Below, piece after piece: positions 1 to 5,839 of a stretch of DNA of 33,020 nucleotides. Where the stretch lies: the NCBI RefSeq assembly GCF_005893125.1, contig NZ_VCJS01000145.1, positions 1-33,020 of the forward strand. Reading direction: 5' to 3'. Numbering within the stretch: the stretch's first letter is position 1; every line of letters begins with the position of its first letter. The translations under genes were made by a program, and so were the position numbers. Under the pieces are notes generated by a model that saw nothing but the letters and a program-made list of their open reading frames with translations, ran no database searches and was not told where the DNA came from. This stretch comes from Nonomuraea basaltis. GTDB lineage: Bacteria > Actinomycetota > Actinomycetes > Streptosporangiales > Streptosporangiaceae.

Positions 1-75
1 ACCCAGGCCCTCCATCGCCCGCCCCTGCTCAACCCCCCTTCACCAGGGCGACCGACGATGCGACCTGAGCGGAAG

Positions 76-108
76 ACAGCCGGGCCCAGGACGCCCGAGC
101 CCGGCTGT
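76..108 (-). terminator. Hairpin downstream of the secreted lipase gene
   Basis: A perfect 10-bp stem (ACAGCCGGGC at 76-85 and GCCCGGCTGT at 99-108) encloses a 13-nt loop. It begins 12 bases beyond the stop codon of the minus-strand lipase gene. There is no U-tract, as is common for actinobacterial terminators. Bases 1-75 show no gene or other recognisable signal. Confidence 0.5.
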
Positions 109-120
109 GATCAGGAACCG

Positions 121-1263
121 CTAGCAGTTACCGGAGGCAGGCACCCCGAGGATCCGCAGGGCCAGCCACTCGATGGCGAGCGGCCCGCCCTCGATGGCTC
201 CCGTGACGTGGTCGGGCGCCGGCAGCGCGGTCCACCGTACGTTCGCCCCTGCCCGGCAGTACTCCGATCGCAACGCAGACCCCACCGCGAGCGGAATGAT
301 CTCGTCGCCCTTGCCGTGGTACAGGAACATCGGCACCCGCGGCGCCACGGCCCCGAGCCGGTTCTCGCCCAGCCGCGTCAGCCACTTGGGCTGGTTGAGC
401 AGGTCGATCGGGCTCAGGTCGGAGAAGCGGAGCCCGGCGAGCCGGTCGAGGTCGCCCACGCAGTCGTCGGCGGCGTCGGCGAGCAGCGCGCGGCCCCGGT
501 CGTTCAGATCGGCCTCGAGGTCGAGCTCGGGATATGCGGCATCGAGCCCGACCCCGGCGGCCGCGGCCAGGCCGAAGTTCTCGCCGCCGTCCAGGTGGGT
601 CGCGACGGCGTGCAGGTCGGCCGGCACGCCGCCCGCGGCCACGCCCTTGAGCCTGAGCTCGGGCGCGTACGAAGGCTGCAGTTGCGCGGCCCACCCGGCC
701 GACGCGCCGCCCTGGGAGTACCCCATGACGGCGACGGGCGCCCGGGTCGACAGCCCCGCGCCGGGCACGCGCATGGCGGCCCTGATCGAGTCGAGCACGG
801 CGTGGCCCTGTGAGATCCCCGCCATGTACGTGTGCTGCCCCGGCGTGCCGAGGCCCTCGTAGTCGGTTACGGCCACCGCGAACCCATGGAGCAGGAACAG
901 GCTGACCAGCGCGAGCTCGGCCTCCCTGCCCTGGCTCATGCTGACCGAGGGGGCGCACTGGTCGCCGAGGCCGTGGGAGCCGACGGCGTACCCGATGATC
1001 GGGCGCGCGCCGAGCGGGTAGCCGCTCTTGGGCACGAGCAGCGTGCCGGACACCGCGTTGAGCGCGCCGGTGGCGGAGGTGGAGTTGTAGAGGAGGTGCC
1101 AGGCGTTGACGGGCACCTGGAGCAGCTGGCCCGGCAGGAGGTAGACGGTGGTGGGTTGTGCGGAGACCACGTTTCCCGGCGTCGCGGCGCTGGCGGGGGT
1201 CGTGGTGAGGGACATGATCAATAACAGGATCACGGACATGCTGACGCGGACACGTAAGGTCAT
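121..1263 (-). CDS. Secreted lipase / alpha-beta hydrolase (LIP family)
   Basis: A 380-residue exported serine hydrolase of the secretory lipase family (LIP, as in Candida lipases and mycobacterial/actinobacterial homologues), expected to cleave acylglycerol or other ester bonds outside the cell. Residues 1-27 form a Sec signal peptide: basic start, hydrophobic run around VILLLIMSL, and ASA cleavage motif near residue 26. The nucleophile elbow is GYSQGG with Ser183. Asp320 in GKGDEIIP and His352 in APDHVTG complete the triad. Two Cys pairs are plausible disulfides. The frame is open further upstream, but the ATG at 1263 was chosen because it has a purine-rich ribosome site (GGGAGAGG) and starts exactly at the signal peptide. 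The gene diverges from the SIS-like gene across a repeat-bearing gap and has a hairpin after its stop. Substrate is unknown. Confidence 0.88.
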   Translation of the reverse strand: MTLRVRVSMSVILLLIMSLTTTPASAATPGNVVSAQPTTVYLLPGQLLQVPVNAWHLLYNSTSATGALNAVSGTLLVPKSGYPLGARPIIGYAVGSHGLGDQCAPSVSMSQGREAELALVSLFLLHGFAVAVTDYEGLGTPGQHTYMAGISQGHAVLDSIRAAMRVPGAGLSTRAPVAVMGYSQGGASAGWAAQLQPSYAPELRLKGVAAGGVPADLHAVATHLDGGENFGLAAAAGVGLDAAYPELDLEADLNDRGRALLADAADDCVGDLDRLAGLRFSDLSPIDLLNQPKWLTRLGENRLGAVAPRVPMFLYHGKGDEIIPLAVGSALRSEYCRAGANVRWTALPAPDHVTGAIEGGPLAIEWLALRILGVPASGNC

Positions 1264-1321
1264 GTGCCGCCCCTCTCCCTGGAGGATCACCGACTTGGGA
1301 CGGCGGCGCCGCGAGCCGATC

Positions 1322-1337
1322 GTTACCCGAGAGTAAC
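1322..1337. promoter_or_regulatory. Operator-like inverted repeat upstream of the lipase
   Basis: GTTAC (1322-1326) and GTAAC (1333-1337) form an inverted repeat with a 6-base spacer. It lies about 60 bases upstream of the lipase start, where an operator or activator site would be expected. TTAC-N-GTAA symmetry is typical of TetR/GntR-type sites in actinobacterial lipid genes. Which regulator binds is not known. Confidence 0.35.
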
Positions 1338-1401
1338 TCCATGTCAAGGCCCGAAATGACGGGGAAACACAGCTCATGTCAATACATCACTTGCGAAACA
1401 G

Positions 1402-1629
1402 CCCCCCGCGGGGGGCAAGCCCCCCGCGTCCCCCCGACAACCAGCAAGGAAGAAGCATTCGAATTGCGGGGAAGCAAGCTTCCCGCGGGGGGCAAGCCCC
1501 CCGCGTCCCCCCGACAACCAGCAAGGAAGAAGCATTCGAATTGCGACCCCCGCGGGGGCAAGCCCCCCGCGAACCCCCCAACAACGAACAAGGAAGAGGC
1601 GTTTGAATTGCGGGAAGCAAGCTTCCCGC
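1402..1629. repeat. Array of CAAG-loop hairpins (three ~64-bp units)
   Basis: This array fills most of the 393-bp gap between the lipase and the SIS-like gene. Three units begin near 1403, 1482 and 1547. Each has a GC hairpin of the form CGCGGGGGG-CAAG-CCCCCCGCG, then a CCCCCC(G/A)ACAAC stretch, a purine-rich AAGGAAGA segment and a near-palindrome centred on TTCGAA or TTTGAA ending in TTGCG. After units 1 and 3 a second hairpin type appears, GGGAAG-CAAG-CTTCCC, perfect over 8 bp at 1610-1629. Units 1 and 2 are almost identical and unit 3 has diverged. The CAAG loop is constant while both stem arms change together, which suggests selection for a folded nucleic acid. I cannot name the family. 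Terminator, REP-like element or protein-binding array are all possible. Confidence 0.8.
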
Positions 1630-1656
1630 ATCGGACGCCTGAGGCACCATGGACCC

Positions 1657-2235
1657 ATGGACTCAGGATCGGTGGCCCTCCTGCGCGAGCTCCTGGCCCA
1701 GACCGGCTGGCTCGAACGCGCCCGCGAGCTGGGCCACGCACTGCGTACCACCCGCTCGCCCGGCGGCCTGCTCCTGGTGGGCACCCCTGACGACGAGCCC
1801 TGGCACCTGACCGCACACCTCGGCGACGAAGCGAGGTTCTCGGACCTGCCGCAGCTCACGCCCACCCTCGTGCGCTGGGCGCCGCCCGCCGACGCGCCCG
1901 CCCACCTGCGCGTCGGCCTCGACCGCCTGGAGCGGGCGGCCCGCGGCGAGACCCTGTTCGTGCTGTCGGAGCAGCAGGCGCCGGTGCCGCTGCTGGAGCG
2001 GGTGAACGACGCCCGCCGCACGGGCGCGACCATCCTGGCGATCGAAGGCGGCGACTCGGAGCTGGCCGGCCTGGCGCACGACGCGATCGCGGTGCCGCGG
2101 GACGGGCTGGTGACGTTCGACGGCGCCCAGCACCTGGTGAGCGCGGCGGCCGGCGAGGTCGAGCGGCGCCTCGGCCTGCGCGCCCGCCTGGCCCGCCTGC
2201 TGGAAAAGGTCAGCGGCCCCCAACTGGCCGACTGA
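1657..2235 (+). CDS. Conserved hypothetical protein, SIS-like
   Basis: A 192-residue cytoplasmic protein with no signal peptide or membrane segment. The middle and C-terminal part alternates strands and helices in a pattern reminiscent of sugar-isomerase (SIS) folds. The stretch GATILAIEGG at about residue 128, followed by AHDAIAVP, resembles the region of SIS proteins after the phosphosugar-binding loop. The classical Ser/Thr-rich sugar-binding loop is not evident, so an enzymatic role is doubtful. The ATG at 1657 was chosen because an earlier in-frame start at 1603 would lie inside the hairpin array. The ATG at 1649 is in another frame. The gene ends 14 bases before the stop of the convergent LysR gene. 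Function unknown. Confidence 0.7.
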   Translation: MDSGSVALLRELLAQTGWLERARELGHALRTTRSPGGLLLVGTPDDEPWHLTAHLGDEARFSDLPQLTPTLVRWAPPADAPAHLRVGLDRLERAARGETLFVLSEQQAPVPLLERVNDARRTGATILAIEGGDSELAGLAHDAIAVPRDGLVTFDGAQHLVSAAAGEVERRLGLRARLARLLEKVSGPQLAD

Positions 2236-2249
2236 CACCTCGACGACGC

Positions 2250-3206
2250 TCAGGAATCCGGCGGCTCGGGCGCGCGCAGGCGGCCGCTCAGCGTCGCCTC
2301 CAGCCCCGCCGTCGCCTCCTCGATCGCGCCGATCACCACGGCCTGCACCGGATCCGGCTCCCCCGACCTTGTACGGCTGACCCGCGTCACGGCGTCCAGC
2401 CGCCGCGCGCCCACGTCCCGCAGCTCGCTCACCCGCACCTCGCCCTCGGGCACGTCCAGCAGCGCCAGCGTGGGCACGATCGCCACCCCGTGCCCCGCCG
2501 CCACCAGCGCCAGCGTGGGCCCGAATTCCGTGATGAGGTGCACCTTGCGCGGCTCGAACCCGTGCAGCCCGGCCAGCCGCTCCAGCGCCTGCCCGGTCGC
2601 CTGGCTCGGCTCGCCGGCCACCCACGGCACCTGGGTCAGGTCGGCGAAGGCGCGCGGCGGGTCGGGCCAGTCGGGCGGCAGCACGATGCGGTACTCGTCC
2701 ACGTAGAGCAGCCGGGTGCTCAGCGACGGCTGTGACAGCGTGGGCAGCCCCATGTCCTGCTCGGTGATCAGCACGTCCACCGCCCCCAACCGCAGCTCCT
2801 GCAGCGCGGGCGGCCCGTAGATCTCGTGGATGAACGGCGTGATCTTGGGATGGCGTACGGCCAGGTCCCGCAGGGCGGGCATCAGCACGTGCTTGATCAC
2901 CGTGGGGAACGCGGCGATGCGCACCGGCCCGGCCAGGCGTTCGGTGAACCGGGTGAGCTCCCGCCTGGCCTCGAGCAGCTCCTCCTCCACCCGCTCCGCG
3001 TAACCGGCCAGCACCCGCCCGGCGGGCGTGAGCGAGACGCTGCGCTGGGAGCGGTCGATGAGGGCCAGCCCGACCTCGCGTTCGAGCTGGGCAAGTTGCT
3101 GGGAGACGGCGGAGGGCGTCAGGTAGAGCGCCTCGGCGGCCCGCATCACGCCGCCGCGGCGGGCGACCTCGTGCAGGACCCGGAGTCGCCGAGGATCAAT
3201 GTCCAT
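2250..3206 (-). CDS. LysR-family transcriptional regulator
   Basis: A 318-residue LysR-type regulator. Residues 4-61 are the winged helix-turn-helix, with the usual RVLHEVARRGG start and the recognition part LTPSAVSQQLAQLE. A linker helix (about 62-88) precedes a periplasmic-binding-protein-like effector domain (about 90-295) containing the typical GHGVAIVP segment. The ATG at 3206 matches the normal LysR N-terminus; upstream in-frame starts would intrude on the divergent promoter. The gene is divergent from the small membrane protein and cyclase genes (3271-4172). By LysR convention it probably autoregulates and controls that pair through the AT-rich gap. Its effector is unknown. Confidence 0.93.
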   Translation of the reverse strand: MDIDPRRLRVLHEVARRGGVMRAAEALYLTPSAVSQQLAQLEREVGLALIDRSQRSVSLTPAGRVLAGYAERVEEELLEARRELTRFTERLAGPVRIAAFPTVIKHVLMPALRDLAVRHPKITPFIHEIYGPPALQELRLGAVDVLITEQDMGLPTLSQPSLSTRLLYVDEYRIVLPPDWPDPPRAFADLTQVPWVAGEPSQATGQALERLAGLHGFEPRKVHLITEFGPTLALVAAGHGVAIVPTLALLDVPEGEVRVSELRDVGARRLDAVTRVSRTRSGEPDPVQAVVIGAIEEATAGLEATLSGRLRAPEPPDS

Positions 3207-3224
3207 GCAGCTCAGCTTACGGCC

Positions 3225-3256
3225 AACTTTAGGTTTCTTTATTTGTGCTTTAGCGG
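3225..3256. promoter_or_regulatory. AT-rich divergent promoter region with CTTTAG direct repeats
   Basis: This is a conspicuous AT-rich island between the LysR gene and the divergent membrane-protein gene. Two direct repeats CTTTAG (3227-3232 and 3248-3253) sit 21 bases apart, two helical turns, around a TTTCTTTATTTG core. Paired sites on one face of the helix suit a LysR tetramer. No clear -35/-10 pair could be fixed. Confidence 0.4.
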
Positions 3257-3270
3257 GAAGCCTCCGGACA

Positions 3271-3531
3271 ATGGCGGCCATGGATCTCCTCCTCGCCGCC
3301 ATCGGCTGGGCCGGCGCCGCTCTCCTGCTGGCCGGCTACGCCCTGGTATCGTCGTCCCGCATTTCGGGGGACGGAGTGGCGTACCAGCTCGTCAATCTCG
3401 TCGGCTCGGTCAGCCTCATGGTCAACAGCGCCTACAGCGCCGCCTGGCCGTCGGCCGGTCTCAACCTTGTGTGGGCCGCCATCGGCGCGGTGGCCCTCGT
3501 CAAGCTCACGCGAGTAGGAGTGGCGAAATGA
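3271..3531 (+). CDS. Small membrane protein, CBU_0592-like
   Basis: An 86-residue, very hydrophobic protein with two to three predicted membrane segments: roughly residues 5-25 (LLLAAIGWAGAALLLAGYAL), 38-57 and 62-80. The pattern of an N-terminal GWAGAALLLAGYAL helix and a central YQLVNLVGS motif matches the CBU_0592-type small membrane proteins, whose function is not known. ATG at 3271 has a weak GGGAAG site about 12 bases upstream; ATG at 3280 is an alternative. The stop overlaps the next start as ATGA, so it should be translationally coupled to the cyclase gene. Confidence 0.75.
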   Translation: MAAMDLLLAAIGWAGAALLLAGYALVSSSRISGDGVAYQLVNLVGSVSLMVNSAYSAAWPSAGLNLVWAAIGAVALVKLTRVGVAK

Positions 3532-4172
3532 TCGTCGAGCTCAGTCACCGCATCGTGGACGGGATGATCACCTATCCCGGCGTTCCCGGCCCGAAGCTGG
3601 GCGTGCACCTCAGCAGGGAGGACTCCCGCCAGGTGTACGCGCCGGGCACCGAGTTCCACATCGGCACGATCACGCTGGCCGCCAACACCGGCACATACCT
3701 GGACACGCCGCACCACCGCTACGCCGACGGCCCCGACCTGTCGCAGGTGCCGCTGACCAAGCTCGCCGACCTTCCAGGGCTGGTGGTCCGCGCCAAGGGA
3801 GCGCGGGAGGTGGTCCTGGACCATGGGCTGGACGTACGCGGGCGGGCCGTGCTGATCCACACCGGCTGGGACCGGCACTTCGGCACCGACGCCTACTTCC
3901 ACGATCACCCGTACCTGGCGCCCGAGTCGGCGGCGTGGCTGGCCGAGCAGGGCGCGGCGCTGGTCGGGATCGACTCGCTCAACATCGACGACACCCCGCC
4001 GGGCGGTGAGCGCCCCGCCCACACGATCCTGCTGAAGGCGGGGATCCCGCTGGTGGAGCACATGACCGGCCTGGCGGAGCTGCCCGACGAGGGCTTCCGC
4101 TTCCACGCCGCGCCCCCGATGGTCGCCGGCATGGGGACGTTTCCCGTCAGGGCCTACGCCATCGTGCCCTAG
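3528..4172 (+). CDS. Cyclase-family hydrolase (kynurenine formamidase-like fold)
   Basis: A 214-residue member of the cyclase family (PF04199), metal-dependent hydrolases including bacterial arylformamidase KynB and related amidases. The start MIVELSHRIVDGMITYPG and the later IHTGW, GIDSLNID and HTILL segments are family hallmarks. The usual metal site HxGxHxDxPxH reads NTGTYLDTPHH here (residues 53-63), so two canonical His ligands are replaced by Asn53 and Tyr57 while Asp59 and His62/63 remain. This variant is familiar from a subgroup of the family and argues against simple kynurenine formamidase activity. Ribosome site AGGAG at 3516-3520. The gene follows the small membrane protein with an ATGA overlap and tail-overlaps the next minus gene by 4 bases. 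Substrate unknown. Confidence 0.85.
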   Translation: MIVELSHRIVDGMITYPGVPGPKLGVHLSREDSRQVYAPGTEFHIGTITLAANTGTYLDTPHHRYADGPDLSQVPLTKLADLPGLVVRAKGAREVVLDHGLDVRGRAVLIHTGWDRHFGTDAYFHDHPYLAPESAAWLAEQGAALVGIDSLNIDDTPPGGERPAHTILLKAGIPLVEHMTGLAELPDEGFRFHAAPPMVAGMGTFPVRAYAIVP

Positions 4173-4372
4173 TCGTCGTCCTGTTCGGCCTCGTCCCATG
4201 CCTTGTTGCGGTCGGCGGCGCGCTGCAGCGCCCCGGCAGCCTCCTGCTCCGACGCGTAGGGACCCATCCGGTCCTTGTTGGGGCAGCCCTTGTCGGGCTC
4301 GACCCGCATGTGCTTGAGACAGAACCACCACTGGCCATCGCTCACGAGCTCAATTCTGCCCCGTAGACTCAT
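4169..4372 (-). CDS. Small SPOR-like protein
   Basis: A 67-residue cytoplasmic protein containing WWFCLKHMRVEPDKGCPNKD followed by MGPYASEQEAAGAL and an acidic tail. The GPY-x-s-x-x-E-A-A-x-A-L pattern resembles a short SPOR-like motif. Similar small proteins, annotated as hypothetical or SPOR-domain, are common in actinobacteria. His21, Cys18 and Cys30 could bind a metal; this is speculation. ATG at 4372 lies only 5 bases from the divergent map start and overlaps map's likely -10 box, so a GTG at 4345 (residue 10) is a credible alternative start. The stop overlaps that of the convergent cyclase gene. Confidence 0.65.
   Translation of the reverse strand: MSLRGRIELVSDGQWWFCLKHMRVEPDKGCPNKDRMGPYASEQEAAGALQRAADRNKAWDEAEQDDD
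4364..4369 (+). promoter_or_regulatory. -10 box for a probably leaderless map transcript
   Basis: TAGACT at 4364-4369 is a good actinobacterial -10 hexamer. It ends 8 bases before the map ATG and no ribosome-binding site lies between, as expected for a leaderless mRNA. No convincing -35 element is seen. Confidence 0.5.
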
Positions 4373-4377
4373 AGTTC

Positions 4378-5226
4378 ATGACGACACTGCTCCAGCCAGG
4401 GCGAGTTTCGCCCATCCGAAAGGTCCCCGCCCACATCGAGCGGCCGGAGTACGTCGGCAAGAAGCGCCCCAAGACCGGCGAGTCCGACGTGAAGAGCCCC
4501 GAGATCATCGAACGCATGCGAGTGGCGGGCAGGATCGCCGCCCAGGCGCTCGAGGAGGTCGGCGAGCACGTCCAGCCGGGCGTCACCACCGACGAGCTCG
4601 ACAGGATCGGCCACGAGTTCCTCATCGACCACCGTGCCTATCCCAGCACGCTGGGCTACAAGGGCTACCCCAAGTCCCTGTGCACCTCGATCAACGAGGT
4701 GATCTGCCACGGCATCCCCGACGACACCGTGCTGCGCGACGGCGACATCGTCAACGTCGACATCACCGCCTTCATCGGCGGCGTGCACGGCGACACCGAC
4801 GCGACGTTCCTGGTGGGCGAGGTGGACGAGGAGTCGCGGCTGCTGGTCGAGCGCACGCGCGAGGCGACGATGCGCGCGATCAAGGCGGTCGCGCCGGGCC
4901 GGCAGCTCAACGTGGTGGGCCGGGTCATCGAGGCGTACGCCAAGCGCTTCGGCTACGGCGTCGTCCGCGACTTCACCGGCCACGGCATCGGCACGAGCTT
5001 CCACTCTGGCCTGATGGTCCCCCACTACGACGACCCGTCGCTGCGGGTGGAGCTGGTGCCCGGCATGACGTTCACGATCGAGCCGATGCTCACGCTGGGC
5101 ACGATCGACTACGACATCTGGCCGGACAAGTGGACGGCGGTGACCAAGGACCGCAAGCGCACGGCCCAGTTCGAGCACACGATCCTGGTCACGGACACGG
5201 GCAGCGAAATCCTCACTCTCCCGTAA
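4378..5226 (+). CDS. map: Type I methionine aminopeptidase, MapB type
   Basis: A 282-residue cytosolic metallo-aminopeptidase that removes the initiator methionine from new proteins. The catalytic domain starts at about residue 40. All five metal ligands are visible: Asp128 (NVDITAF), Asp139 (HGDTDA), His202 (GHGIG), Glu235 (TIEPM) and Glu266 (FEHTI), plus the substrate-side His111 (ICHGIP). The N-terminal extension of about 40 residues, with the proline-containing SPIRKVPAHIERPEYVGK pattern, is characteristic of the longer actinobacterial enzyme (M. tuberculosis MapB type). The start lies just behind a TAGACT box and lacks a ribosome site, suggesting leaderless translation. It stands alone between a small divergent gene and a convergent kinase-like gene. 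Confidence 0.97.
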   Translation: MTTLLQPGRVSPIRKVPAHIERPEYVGKKRPKTGESDVKSPEIIERMRVAGRIAAQALEEVGEHVQPGVTTDELDRIGHEFLIDHRAYPSTLGYKGYPKSLCTSINEVICHGIPDDTVLRDGDIVNVDITAFIGGVHGDTDATFLVGEVDEESRLLVERTREATMRAIKAVAPGRQLNVVGRVIEAYAKRFGYGVVRDFTGHGIGTSFHSGLMVPHYDDPSLRVELVPGMTFTIEPMLTLGTIDYDIWPDKWTAVTKDRKRTAQFEHTILVTDTGSEILTLP

Positions 5227-5246
5227 CCACGCCCCCGTCCAGGCCC

Positions 5247-5654
5247 TCAGCGCTGCGTGGGCACCACCCCGGTGATCGTGGTGCCCTCTCCGTGCACGCT
5301 GTTGACCGACAGGCTGCCGCCGACCTCCGCGAAGGCCGCCCGCATCCGGGCGATCCCGCGCCCCGCCCCGGCCGCCGGAAAGCCCCGCCCGTTGTCGCTG
5401 ACGGTCATGCGCAGCCCGCGCTCGCCGATCGTCACGGCGATGGACACGGTCCTGGCCCGGCTGTGCTGCTCGACGTTGGCCAGGGCCTCGCGCATGACGG
5501 CCATGACGCTGCTGGAAACGCGGGCCGGCACATCGGTGCCCGGCAGGGCCCAGGTCTCCACGGCGATCCCCGTGCGCTCCGACCATTCGGCCAAGTAGCT
5601 CTCGAGCGCCTCGGCGAGGCTCTGCCCCCCGCGCATGCGTGTCTCTTCCGACAA
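5247..5654 (-). CDS. Stand-alone histidine-kinase-type ATPase domain protein
   Basis: A GHKL ATPase domain of the NarX/DesK-type sensor kinases without sensor, membrane or phospho-acceptor region. The N box is REALANVEQHSRA, the G1 box SDNGRGF, the G2 box GRGIARM and the G3 box GEGTTI. About 25 N-terminal residues (SLAEALESYLAEWSERTG) form a helix like the end of a dimerisation helix but contain no usual H box. It could be an anti-sigma-type or orphan kinase partner. Start choice: TTG at 5654 has the strong site AAGGAAGG 8-9 bases upstream; ATG at 5636 (GGAAGAG site) and GTG at 5693 (no site) are alternatives. No response regulator is adjacent; the nearest (24005-24661) is 18 kb away. Confidence 0.75.
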   Translation of the reverse strand: MSEETRMRGGQSLAEALESYLAEWSERTGIAVETWALPGTDVPARVSSSVMAVMREALANVEQHSRARTVSIAVTIGERGLRMTVSDNGRGFPAAGAGRGIARMRAAFAEVGGSLSVNSVHGEGTTITGVVPTQR

Positions 5655-5659
5655 TGGTT

Positions 5660-5815
5660 CTCGCCTTCCTTGGCACCCCGGGCCGGTCCCCACTCCGGCG
5701 CGCTCTCGCTGGCGGTGCGCATCCCCCCTCGCGGCCTGCGCCCGCTAGCTGACGGGGTTATGCCCGTCTCCCCTGGGAGAAAGGCTACCTGTCGGTACAG
5801 AGACTTGTAGTGGGA
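5660..5815 (-). promoter_or_regulatory. Structured 5' leader candidate before the ATPase-domain gene
   Basis: The region between copD-ctaG and the ATPase-domain gene contains several consecutive hairpins on the minus strand: TCTCCC-AG-GGGAGA (5767-5780), GACGGG-N6-CCCGTC (5751-5768, sharing two bases with the first) and GCGCA...TGCGC nearer the gene. The segment reading ACCCCGTCAGCTAGCGGG recalls the CCCGUCAGCUAACC portion of ydaO/c-di-AMP riboswitches, but the rest of that consensus is not evident. It may be an RNA regulator, an attenuator, or simply the terminator of the upstream operon. Confidence 0.3.
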
Positions 5816-5839
5816 AGATAGAAGGGCATGGCCGAACGG

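Noticed and set aside
1402..1629. Possible CRISPR array (regular repeats in an intergenic gap)
   Set aside because: The whole unit is repeated, including the would-be spacers, there are only three copies of unequal length, and no cas genes are nearby.
5247..5654. Cognate kinase for the response regulator at 24005-24661
   Set aside because: They are 18 kb apart and the protein lacks a phospho-accepting His; nothing in the sequence links them.
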